A stretch of 64,000 nucleotides of DNA from Mycteria americana (lineage: Eukaryota; Chordata; Aves; Ciconiiformes; Ciconiidae). The stretch spans positions 39,412,135 to 39,476,134 of the forward strand of contig NC_134365.1 in assembly GCF_035582795.1 (NCBI RefSeq), given 5' to 3'. Within the stretch, counting starts at the first letter, position 1, and each line of letters begins with the position of its first letter. Of the stretch, positions 49,101 through 57,934 are shown piece after piece. The translations under genes and the position numbers were made by a program. The notes under the pieces are model-generated. The model saw nothing but the letters and a program-made list of their open reading frames with translations, had not been told where the DNA came from and did no database searches.

Positions 49101-52100
49101 CAGCATCTTATGCATTAGGCAGTATTAGTGTTGGCAATCTTCCTGAGTATCTGCCATTTGTCTTACAAGAAATAACCAGTCAACCTAAGAGGCAATACCT
49201 TCTTCTTCATTCCTTGAAAGAAATAATTAGCTCTGCATCAGTGATTGGTCTCAAACCATATGTTGAGAACATCTGGGCCTTACTCCTGAAACACTGCGAA
49301 TGTGCAGAAGAGGGTACAAGGAATGTTGTTGCTGAATGCTTGGGCAAGCTTACGTTAATAGACCCAGAGACTCTACTTCCACGACTCAAGGGATACTTGG
49401 CATCAGGTGAGTAGTAGTAACTCATCTACATATTGTAGCAAATGGTCTTACACTATCTATTAATAAATTGATCTAGTTTTGCAAATTATTTGCTTAAATT
49501 TTGTGATACTCTTCAAGTTTTGCTTTCCTCCCGCCCCAACAATGTGAAGCTTAGATGGTTCCATTTTTACTAGAAGAAATTAGTCATACATGAATTAATT
49601 TTATGGTCTGCTTTCAGACTGTGGTATTTCAATTAATGATGTTATGTTTAACTAAGAGTTATAAACTTCAAGGGGAAGGAGCATGGGCAACAACGGGACA
49701 GCACTACTTGACAAACCAGTTGCAACATGTTGACACTTTGGTTTAAATTACAGTATTCCTAATTTTCAGATAAGAATTTTGAAATTTTTAAGCATTAGGA
49801 AGGATCATTATGCATAATTCATTAATCAGTTTCATATCAAGAATATTGTGTTTTCTTTGTGTGCTTCTGCTTTAAAGAGGAGAGTGGTTTGTAGGCCTAT
49901 GTGGTGAATTAAAAAAATCTGTCCTAATAGGCTCATTACTTGAATTTTCTGTAGCAGATAATGTTAAATGTTTATCACAAATGTTATGGTTTCTCTTCCT
50001 CTGTTTAAAATGGAACACAAGAACATCTATGGAGAAAACATTGCGTTGCTAGTAATAAGTAACATTTCTTCTTTAGTGTTCTTAAGAGTATCATAGGATT
50101 AAAAAGAATGGAATTGAACATGACAAATTCTGTAGTTGTACTGTTCTATTGTTACATATTTACACATTTGTTTCATATTAGGGTCCTCATATGCTCGAAG
50201 TTCAGTGGTTACTGCTGTCAAGTTCACTATTTCTGATCATCCACAACCCATAGACCCACTCTTGAAGAACTGCATAGGTAAGTTCTTTACTTTAGTAACA
50301 GCTTCTACATTTTCAAGCAATAGAATTGCACTTAAAATTGTTTGTTGTGTTTTCAGAAAAAAATATTTTGCAGGTACCAGAATTAGCTGCTAATGGTAAC
50401 TGTTGGAACACTTATAAAATATTTCCATATTAGCCAACTATTTCTATTAATTCTAACTTCTTTGAATTCTGAGCAGTAAAATTTGTGTGATAAAAATGGT
50501 ATGTATTGAAGCTGCGATGGGCAAAGAATACAAGGAGGTAGGGCTTTTAGGAAGACGGTACCCAAAAGCTGGTTTCCTTTCTCATGCTCTTGCCAAATTA
50601 TATCAGTTTGATGTATTAAGGTACTGTCTTTACCAGAAGGGTGGTCTTGGAAATACTTGACGTTCAGTCATTTAAAATATATATGCACATGTGAATTCTG
50701 AATATTACCAGGTGGCAAATTGTAAATTTGGGTCCTTAGGATTCTATAATGCTTTGTGATCTGAATGTTGTTGGAAGTGTGTATATTTTTACAGGGATAA
50801 GGTAATTGGAGCTTTCAGTATAACATCAGTATGATGAAGAGCTTTGCAATGCTGTCGGTTTTTGATCTTTCTTCATTTGTATGACAGAGTATTGTAGATT
50901 TGTTTAATATGCTATGGTGAATGTTTTATAGTGGCTTGATTACAGGTTTAAAGATCTGTAAAAATTGTGTATACTGCTAAAACTAATGGGGGAAAAAAGA
51001 TTAATCTTTGAAAACATACAGTTTTGTAGAGAGCAAAGTTTTTATTTATGGGGAAGTGGTGTCAGTTCCTATATGTTATTTTCATCACTAAGCTTAAAAT
51101 TTTTTAATAATATGTTAAAGAATTGACTATGCTTGTAGGTTTTTCCTCCTGCTGTCCCTCCCACTGAAGCTGCCTTGCCTGTTTGGTTTCTGGAAATACT
51201 TATTGATTATCCAGTCAAAAATCTATTGGTATCTAGTACTTTAAAAATCTCAGTCATCTTTAGTTTTGTTACCCAGGGTTTTTTTTTTCCGTGTAGAAGT
51301 CACTTTGATGTTTACATCCTTTTATTTTTCTCCTTATAAAAATTTCACTCCTCTTGGAAGTTGCTAGTAAAACTTACAAACATTGGGGAAAAATATGATT
51401 ATTCCTGCAGGCATTTATTTTAACAAGGCTGTGTTGTAGAACTATAGACATTCTAAATTGAAAATGCCTAGAGAGTGTGGTGGGGTGGGATGGGATGAAA
51501 GAGGTGTTGCTACGTTAATATATACTGAGTGGGCTTATCTTCTGGTAATTTAGGAATTCTCAATATAAGCCAATTTAGGGGTTAAAAATCAATATATTTA
51601 TAGTTTCCATAAGAGGTGTTATCTAATTCTTGAACTGCAGAATTTAAATTAGTTTTCTAATGCATATTCTGAGAGACTTTAATGGAGAAAAGCAAAGATT
51701 GTTTTAAATATAATTTTCATTAATTTACATGCTATACATTTAAAAAAAAAGTTGAAATATCATTAAGTGATAGCCATTTATTTTGGTGGTGGTTTTTTAC
51801 TTCTGTTTCATTATCTGAAATGCTATATATCTCAGTTATATAATACTCTTGGTATGATTATAATTAGATTTATTTGTGTAATCATGCTAAAATAGCAGGT
51901 ATTGGTCTGTGTTACATCAAAATAAGTCCTGCACTAAATATGTCCTTTTGAAAGGTTGAAACTAAGCAAAGGTATTTTTAAAGTAGCAAATGAAAAAGAT
52001 CCTCATAGGTTGACTTACTTCTGTACATGATTGCAGGTGATTTTCTGAAAACATTGGAGGACCCGGATCTCAATGTCAGGAGAGTAGCCCTAGTGACATT

Positions 52101-54132
52101 TAACTCAGCTGCACACAATAAACCATCATTAATAAGGGACCTCTTAGATACTGTGCTTCCTCATCTTTACAATGAAACAAAAGTCAGAAAGGAATTAATC
52201 AGAGAGGTATGTTAACTAAGAAAAACAGTGCTAAATGTAAGTAGATTCTTTGTTTTTCTAAATATATTACTTCTTAACTTTGTTTTTTATTTGCTGACAG
52301 GTGGAAATGGGACCATTTAAGCATACAGTTGATGATGGGTTGGACATAAGGAAAGCAGCTTTTGAGTGCATGTATACTCTTTTGGATAGCTGTTTGGATA
52401 GACTAGATATATTTGAATTCTTAAACCATGTTGAAGATGGCCTGAAGGATCACTATGATATTAAGGTTAGCTGTCATTTTTCTCTGTGTAAGCAGGGACT
52501 TAGTAAAAATATTTTAAATAGCGAGTAGACTGAAATGGTAAAAATATTGCTTCATATGCTTAAGCACTTCACTATATTTGCTATTTTCATTGAAGTGTTG
52601 CTGTTAAAAAGGTTACACAGCATTGTAGGAAATATATCTCTGTATATGTGCTGAGCGTAACTGATTGTTGAATTGGTTTCTCTCAACCTAGATGCTAACC
52701 TTTTTAATGTTGGTGAGATTGTCTACCCTTTGTCCAAGCGCAGTGCTGCAGAGGTTGGATAGGCTCGTTGAACCTTTGCGTGCTACATGTACAACTAAGG
52801 TATTGTTTTATATTTAAAACCTAAGTTAATTATTTTGTGTTGTCTTATGGAAGTATAAATGAACTCGTGTAGGAAGAATACTTCTGAGAATCTAGCTGTA
52901 TTGCTGCTGCATTTCCTGAGTCATAGTTCATAAACTGCAATAGGGCAATATAAATATGTGGGCCCTTATATATGTATTAAATGTCTTTAAATTACAAATG
53001 GAAGAGTAGACTTATTAGCTTCTTTTAAAAATCCTCTATTTCTTTGATGCCATTTCTTTTGTTCCTTCAAAATCTAGCTGCCACTTGGGCAACCTGTAAG
53101 TCTCATTTCATGATAAATAGTGAAACTGGAATACTGAGAGTTTTTCTGACTTGTAATGATTATGTTGTTGCAGACAAGCATTTGGTGACTAAGGATGGAG
53201 GCAGTGTAAAGTGGTCCTATTTTTGTTGGGGTGGTTTTGTTTTGTTTTTCCCTTCTTCATTTATATTACAAGATTCTTGTGTCTTGGCACAGTTAGTCTT
53301 CTTCCATTCCTGCTCTTGTCTTGATCCACCTGCATGCTCTGACAGTCACTTAATGTCTGATTTACCTTGCTTTTCCATTACTGTAATCTGCTATATTTCA
53401 CATCAAGAAATTTGACTGCTTTTAATAATAACTTATGTTTGTATCACTGAAACATCTTTGAGAATTATTACAGAAGGTTAAGCATTTATTGTAATAAAGG
53501 TCAGCTTTTTAAAAATTTCTATTCTCTGGAAACTGGAAGTGTTGTGATAATATAATTTTAATGTTGTTTACTGACTTTACTAGGGAGAGGTTGGCTGCTA
53601 TAATTGTTTTGATTTGGTAATTGACTTGGCAGCTTACAACCTTTTTCTGCTTACCTTGAAGTATTCAAGTTTCAGTCTTATTTGTAAACTGCTGATAAAA
53701 AGTCTGCTAAAAAGTAGATGTTTGGAGGGGTGTTTTTGCTTGTTTGTTTTTTTTTTTTAAGAGCTTAGGCCGTTTTGAGAGCTGTGCAAAATGGTAGTAT
53801 GGAAGGAAATAGGTCTTTGTAAGATACATTTTTTTTTTTTTTAAGGCGGGTGTAGAGGGAGGTTTAAGCAAAAGTTTCAAACATATTTTCATTTTTTTTT
53901 TCACTAGGTAAAGGCAAACTCAGTGAAACAGGAGTTTGAAAAGCAAGATGAACTGAAACGATCTGCTATGAGGGCAGTAGCAGCGCTTCTAACCATTCCA
54001 GAAGCAGAGAAGAGTCCATTAATGAGTGAATTTCAGTCACAGATAAGCTCTAACCCTGAGCTGGCAGCCATCTTTGAAAGTATCCAAAAAGATTCATCAT
54101 CCACTAACTTGGAATCAATGGACACTAGTTAG
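22062..54132 (+). CDS. CAND1: CAND1, cullin-associated NEDD8-dissociated protein 1 (15 exons)
   Basis: CAND1 is a HEAT-repeat solenoid that clasps un-neddylated cullin-RBX1 cores and exchanges substrate receptors (for example SKP1-F-box modules) on cullin-RING ubiquitin ligases. It acts in cytoplasm and nucleus. Joined coding parts: 22062-22129, 26256-26399, 38081-38235, 43442-43565, 43998-44254, 44339-44444, 44954-45099, 46161-46453, 47137-47278, 47913-49406, 50182-50277, 52037-52206, 52301-52465, 52692-52799, 53908-54132. They total 3693 nt, or 1230 residues plus TAG, the same length as human CAND1 as I recall it. All introns are GT-AG and no frame disruption is seen. The start ATG has A at -3 and G at +4 and opens the conserved [15 protein letters not shown]-terminus. 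Differences from mammals look few and conservative. CAND2 is excluded by the close match to CAND1 throughout. Confidence 0.98.
22130..26255 (+). other. CAND1 intron 1
   Basis: About 4.1 kb. The first 500 bp are the 3' half of the CpG island, with long CCGCCG/CCCGCC tracts. A CR1 tail lies at 22678-22792. The rest is AT-rich with no other recognisable element. Long frames in the GC-rich part are compositional artefacts. Confidence 0.9.
22678..22792 (+). mobile_element. CR1 LINE 3' tail in intron 1
   Basis: The words GCCCTGAGCAACCCGCTGTA, GCTGACCCTGCTTTGAGCAG and the C-rich TTCCTTCCCAACCTC block, followed by CCTGTGATTCTGC, match the sense-strand CR1 3' UTR and terminal octamers. It is about 115 bp long, heavily 5'-truncated and diverged. 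It lies in the sense orientation relative to CAND1, about 550 bp inside intron 1, at the edge of the CpG island. Confidence 0.82.
26256..26399 (+). CDS. CAND1: CAND1 coding exon 2 (residues 23-70)
   Basis: The acceptor is ...TTTTGTCAG and the donor is GTAGGT. It encodes the [15 protein letters not shown]... to ...[10 protein letters not shown] segment, one of the early HEAT repeats that contact the cullin C-terminal/RBX1 region in known structures. Codon 71 (Cys) is split with exon 3. Confidence 0.97.
26944..26979. repeat. 18-bp exact tandem duplication
   Basis: TCTGTTGCTTCAGTACCC is repeated twice head to tail. A local slippage-type duplication. Confidence 0.85.
36493..36541. repeat. 25-bp tandem duplication
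   Basis: The word AATAGTAGTTTTCTGGAGAT occurs at 36493 and again at 36518, giving a period of 25 bp. It lies in intron 2 of CAND1. Confidence 0.85.
38081..38235 (+). CDS. CAND1: CAND1 coding exon 3 (residues 71-122)
   Basis: The acceptor is ...TTTATACAG and the donor is GTAAGG. It encodes [20 protein letters not shown] through ELPPASS, HEAT-repeat material nearly invariant in vertebrates. Codon 123 (Gly) is split 1+2 with exon 4. Confidence 0.97.
39568..39591 (+). repeat. Uninterrupted C24 homopolymer
   Basis: Twenty-four consecutive C bases on the + strand (G on the template) followed by TTTCTC. Such long pure G/C runs are uncommon. The length is likely polymorphic and prone to sequencing error. 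Confidence 0.85.
39893..39977 (+). repeat. Short tandem repeat at the CR1 5' junction
   Basis: Imperfect copies of AGGTAGTCTTTCAGCTCTA (about 19 bp) occur at about 39893, 39912 and 39951. Shorter AGGTAGTCT and AGTCTTTCAGCTC pieces lie between and after them. The array stops where CR1 sequence begins. Confidence 0.8.
39986..40150 (+). pseudogene. CR1 ORF1 C-terminal remnant
   Basis: This frame reads [16 protein letters not shown]...[20 protein letters not shown] and ends at TAG (40148-40150). The pattern matches the end of the SGNH/esterase-like domain in CR1 ORF1 proteins, including the DGIHLS block. The N-terminal part is absent because of 5' truncation. It is in a different frame from ORF2. 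Confidence 0.7.
40153..43179 (+). pseudogene. CR1 ORF2 (endonuclease + reverse transcriptase), two amber stops
   Basis: One frame of 1009 codons is broken only by TAG at 40453-40455 and 42796-42798, with no frameshift. An APE-type endonuclease spans about 40411-41060: ITETWWDD (Glu codon 40510), GDFNLPD (Asp codon 40822) and QSDHE (41020-41034). The reverse transcriptase carries YLDFSKAFD (Asp codon 42118) and the catalytic FADD (42376-42387). The C-terminal region after the second stop continues to 43179. The first stop sits right at the start of the endonuclease (after MGNK) and the second before the C-terminal domain. As it stands no full protein can be made. The central 778-codon block from 40462 to 42798 is open. 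Confidence 0.93.
43442..43565 (+). CDS. CAND1: CAND1 coding exon 4 (residues 123-163)
   Basis: The acceptor is ...TACTTTCAG and the donor is GTAAAC. It encodes [20 protein letters not shown] through MADMLS. Splicing to exon 3 restores the Gly codon, and exon 5 completes Arg 164. The CR1 ends about 175 bp upstream, close to the branch-point region but not visibly altering it. Confidence 0.97.
43998..44254 (+). CDS. CAND1: CAND1 coding exon 5 (residues 164-249)
   Basis: The acceptor is ...TGTTTTAAG and the donor is GTAAGA. It encodes [20 protein letters not shown] through ISRQAGHRI. Two or so positions (Met in CGNMVF, Thr in HLLTEL) differ from the mammalian protein as I remember it. Both are conservative. 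Confidence 0.97.
44339..44444 (+). CDS. CAND1: CAND1 coding exon 6 (residues 250-284)
   Basis: Preceded by an 84-bp intron, the shortest in the gene. The acceptor is ...CTTACCAG and the donor is GTAAGT. It encodes [20 protein letters not shown] and the following helix to FVRR. Confidence 0.97.
44954..45099 (+). CDS. CAND1: CAND1 coding exon 7 (residues 285-333)
   Basis: The acceptor is ...ATTACACAG and the donor is GTATTT. It encodes [20 protein letters not shown], then the start of the Asp/Glu-rich acidic segment ([20 protein letters not shown]). The DNA there is a GAT/GAA-rich imperfect trinucleotide tract. The acidic segment is interrupted by intron 7 and continues in exon 8. Confidence 0.97.
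46161..46453 (+). CDS. CAND1: CAND1 coding exon 8 (residues 334-431)
   Basis: The acceptor is ...TTTTTTCAAG and the donor is GTTATT (weaker than consensus at +3). It completes the acidic loop ([10 protein letters not shown]), then returns to HEAT helices ([20 protein letters not shown] and on). It ends exactly on a codon boundary at ...LQSQ. Confidence 0.97.
47137..47278 (+). CDS. CAND1: CAND1 coding exon 9 (residues 432-478)
   Basis: The acceptor is ...ATGATTACAG and the donor is GTATGA. It encodes [20 protein letters not shown] through LVP. HEAT-repeat solenoid. Confidence 0.97.
47913..49406 (+). CDS. CAND1: CAND1 coding exon 10 (residues 479-976), 1494 bp
   Basis: An exceptionally long internal exon. 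It encodes about 40% of the protein, the middle HEAT repeats, without interruption. The acceptor is ...TTCTCCCAG and the donor is GTGAGT. The frame runs from [20 protein letters not shown] to [11 protein letters not shown] handful of conservative replacements relative to mammals are visible, for example in the [13 protein letters not shown] segment. Confidence 0.98.
50182..50277 (+). CDS. CAND1: CAND1 coding exon 11 (residues 977-1008)
   Basis: The acceptor is ...TCATATTAG and the donor is GTAAGT. It encodes [20 protein letters not shown] through LKNCI. Confidence 0.97.
52037..52206 (+). CDS. CAND1: CAND1 coding exon 12 (residues 1009-1065)
   Basis: The acceptor is ...GATTGCAG and the donor is GTATGT. 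It encodes [20 protein letters not shown] through KELIRE. It lies in the C-terminal HEAT region that contacts the cullin N-terminal domain, where CAND1 competes with SKP1-type adaptors. Confidence 0.97.
52301..52465 (+). CDS. CAND1: CAND1 coding exon 13 (residues 1066-1120)
   Basis: Separated from exon 12 by a 94-bp intron. The acceptor is ...GCTGACAG and the donor is GTTAGC. It encodes [20 protein letters not shown] through DHYDIK and begins and ends on codon boundaries. Confidence 0.97.
52692..52799 (+). CDS. CAND1: CAND1 coding exon 14 (residues 1121-1156)
   Basis: The acceptor is ...TCAACCTAG and the donor is GTATTG. It is a 36-codon symmetric exon encoding [20 protein letters not shown] through RATCTTK. 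Confidence 0.97.
53908..54132 (+). CDS. CAND1: CAND1 coding exon 15 (residues 1157-1230, stop TAG)
   Basis: The acceptor is ...TTTTTCACTAG, with a long T tract before it. It encodes [20 protein letters not shown] through the terminal NLESMDTS, then TAG at 54130-54132. The frame and C-terminus agree with vertebrate CAND1. Confidence 0.97.
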   Translation, partial: VKANSVKQEFEKQDELKRSAMRAVAALLTIPEAEKSPLMSEFQSQISSNPELAAIFESIQKDSSSTNLESMDTS

Positions 54133-57100
54133 ATGTTTGTCCAAAATGGGGACCATTATGTTGAACCATATGATGCACTGAATTGACAGGTTATGAGTAA
54201 GAAACAGAAGTATCTAATCTACACATTGTTCCACTTTATTTACCTTTATGGAGACAGTTGGCTTTTCCCATTGTTGCTTTTCTAGCATTTATTCCAGAAA
54301 TGTATTTCCATAATCCAGAGTTTGTTAACCACTCTTGTTTTAGTGGATTTGGCCACATTTGGGAATTAAAAAGTTGACGCATGGTGTATGGAAATAGGTT
54401 CCAAGATCCATTTGCCCTGTAATGTTTAGGATTAAAATGTCAAAATTTTGTGACCATGATTTTTTTTTTCTTTTATTCACTCTTTCTACTTGTAAACAAA
54501 AATAGGGGGGGGAGGTGGGAATCAAGCGTCCAGGTGCACCATGTTTTTGTATAACTTTTTATTCTTTTTTGTTTCAGCTTCATAAATTGGTTTGGCTGGC
54601 AGATGAATTCTGTGTAAGACTTATTATATTAAAGAGAGGATTTGGGCACAGTTCAACAAAAGCAGACATAAATATCATTTTTAAGGTGTGGGGATTAGAA
54701 AACAAATATCCCTGTTGTGCACACTAATTTTGCATGAGCAAGTTTACAAATATATATTGTCTGTAAAACAGCATGTGCAGTTTATTCGTAATGCAAGTTA
54801 AAATAAGTTCTACTGTATCAGTGCAGTTTTCAGGTATTTTGACATACAGAACATTCATACAGGAAGGGACGAATGAAAGTTGGTTGTCTAAACATGGTTT
54901 ATTTAAATGCCAGTAGTATGACCCTGCAGATGTTCTTACATATGACAACTCCTGCAGTTTTCATGGTTTTTCATACTCAAAGGCTGGATCCCCTGGAATT
55001 GAGGTGGACAAACCAGAAGATCGGAGGGAAATAGGATGAGATGGAGGTAAAATAAGCAGAGAACAACAATAGCTGCTCAGTGGCTGCTGAACTCTGGATT
55101 CAACTTTGCTTTTGTTATAAAAGTATGAAAGGAGGTTTCTGCAGTGGCTTCTACCTCCTGTTCTTCATCCAACAGCTGTTCTTAGGGCACTAATGTATGG
55201 TGTTACCTAGACAAGTATTGCCAGACCATCATCTTGTGCCTGTCAAAAGGTTTTCTGGCACATGGAACCACCAGTAGATCGCAGTGCTGCAAGTGTCATA
55301 CAGTATTCTGGCGAGATAGGAAACAGGGAATGGTCTTAAGACTGGAGAGAGATAGAAAGCAAACGGATACAAGAAAAAAAATCTGCCATGAATATGCTGA
55401 GGTGATCTAAAAGTGGACGAGAAGGTGATAGCTGGCAGTCCTGCAATGAACTGGATTTGGGAATTCAATGGCAAAAGATGGGGAACCACTGCCTCAAATT
55501 GAGACTTGTCATTACTTGGTTAATGCAATTGCTTAGTTGTCTTTTTTTAGTCAGATCTGAATTTGATTTTTCTCTAGTTAACTGGTATTTTTTAGCTAGT
55601 TTGATATTTTGGAAATCTGTTACATGGATACGTGGCATAAGCTGCTATGTGATTAAACAAACATACAGTTTTATGACCTCAGAGATGGTTTCCTGTGAGC
55701 ATTGGGGTTTGGGGGAAAATTCTTCACCTTACACACTAGCAGCTTGGGAAAAGCAGGGGAGATACTGGTGCATTTTACTTTAATAAAAGGACCTGAACGA
55801 AGGGATCTATGAGCTCATTCAGTAGTAACAATTTTAATGCTGTAGAAATTTTTGAAATTGTAGCTTTCTCTGTCTCCAAAGTCTTCATACTAATGTAACA
55901 ATTGTCTTCTAGAAGTAGAAATAAATGAGATTAAACGTACCAACATATCTAAATGTCATGAAAAGGAATGGGATTACTCTAGAGAGAAACCATATGGTAG
56001 AAAAAGCACTGTGAATTAGGTGCATTTTATCTTGCTGTATAACTCATCTACTTCAATTACAGCAATATACAGGCCTCCTAATTAAGAATCTGTTGTGCTA
56101 ATTAGTTGTCAAACTAATCTTAGAACTTTTGTGTTAAGTTTTCAGAATGCATTAAAATGTTTTATAGACCTAAAGCTAGGTGTGAGAATGGTATGATAAA
56201 CATGAAATGTGAGGCTAAAATATGTAAATGGAGTAGGTGACAACGGTAAGTAAACAGAGTAGTTACATTTGTAATTGAGAGATTTGTCTGTGTTTATGTA
56301 CTACCATAATGTCTGATGTGGTGGATGAAAATAATCTTCGCTTTGTTTTACAGTACATTACAGTGGAGCAAGCTTAAGGACAGAAGAGAAGGTTGAGCTA
56401 TATTACATAGTGAATGCTTTCTTTGCAAGAGAGTAATTTTCACTTTGACTACTGATGAAGCAAGGTGGGAACATAAGAATTAAGTCTTCCCTGTAAATTA
56501 CAGAAATTGTAAGAGTATGGTTCTCTCCAAGTAGCAGTGGGTTATTTTGGTGACACAGGAAGACAGGCTCATAAAGGTTGTAACTGCACCATAATTACTG
56601 AAATTACTTATCAGTTTTAGAAAATGTAACCAGGTTAGGTGTTCAAATTCCACTAACATTCACTGGATCGCTTGATTGAAAGGTTTTTTGGTTTTCCCCC
56701 CTATATATCCAAGTATTTGGGTAAATGTGGTGTATTTATGCTTTTAGTGCAATTAGGTTCAGGTAATTCTGTTAAGGATAATGTCAGGAATACCTGTAGC
56801 TGTCCTTTAAATGCTTGATATTTGAAACTAAAATATGAAATTACTCTCACTAAAACAAAACCAGAATTCTGAAAGGCCACTCTTAAAGATTTTTGGTATG
56901 ATTAGTACTTTCTCTAGTGTTTTTCATCATTTTGCACACAGGCAATTGAGACCAATTAATAAGCTTGCACATAATATAGAAATGGTTAGCTAGTCTTTGC
57001 GTTGTAGATTCTTGCCTTTAAATATTTTTGTATCTCAGAAGTACTTAATGCTCTGATTTTCCATGAAAAATCTTGCCATCCTTGTGAGGGAGGTCTTTTC

Positions 57101-57352
57101 TAAAATTATAAATTGAAAACTCAAGTACGTTAAGAACGCTGCACTTCAATCATGTAAATTGATTTTTTTAATATCATTTTCCTTCAAAATGTTACATCTA
57201 ATATAGCAGTTGACAAAATAAAAAGAGCTGAACTACTTCCAGATTGTATTTTTATAAGGTGAACAAAGCAGTACATATGCATGTAAGCAGCATTGCTTCT
57301 TTCAAATGAAGGATTGCTTTAACATTTCATCAACTCAAATTAGAAATAGGAC

Positions 57353-57934
57353 TTAAAAGTTCCTATCTGCTACTATTGTATTTGGCTTAACAGATATACT
57401 CAGTAATGATGCTAGAACAAGTTCACCCTGCTCTGGTGGACGGGTTAGTAGCAGTGATTTAGCAACTGTTCTCATATTTACTGGTACTTGTCCTTCCTTG
57501 CCTCCCCTTGAGATGACTTTAAAAGCAAAGTAACATGTGGCCTTGGAAGTGTGGGGGGCTTTTTTTGTTTTTGTTTTGTTACTCCTGATCATTCTGACTG
57601 AAATGACACTTGTTCCTGCCAAATACCAAACAGTTAAGCCTGCAGTGTCTGAGTTTAATTTCCCTGTTGCTCTAAACGTCAGATAAAAAGTACTTCTTTT
57701 GTTGTTACTGTTCTTAAAATTGATTTTGGAGAAATGGCAAATACTAGTCAGTTTATTACTTTCTTTTTGTCCTTGTTTCCTCCTTGCTATGAGATGGAAA
57801 GCTTTGCTTTGCTGCACTATTGAACATGAACAGGCAGGCGTTGTGACAGCAAGCATTGCCCCTGCTCTAGAAGAGCTCTTCAGTATAGAGTTACAGCTCT
57901 TACACCAAAACTGAGCTTTTTCATCGGTATCCAT
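57353..57934 (-). other. 193-codon antisense ORF of unknown meaning
   Basis: The longest open frame downstream of CAND1, on the minus strand, starting MDTDEKAQFWCKSCN. I recognise no domain, signal peptide, membrane segment or zinc motif beyond isolated cysteines. It contains a Lys/Thr-rich low-complexity patch from an A/T tract near 57560. It overlaps probable CAND1 3' UTR, and chance openness is the most likely explanation. Confidence 0.15.

Larger units (their letters stand above)
43566..53907 (+). other. CAND1 introns 4-14
   Basis: Eleven GT-AG introns: 43566-43997, 44255-44338, 44445-44953, 45100-46160, 46454-47136, 47279-47912, 49407-50181, 50278-52036, 52207-52300, 52466-52691 and 52800-53907. 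They are AT-rich with T tracts before the acceptors. I recognise no mobile element or intronic RNA gene in them. Confidence 0.9.
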
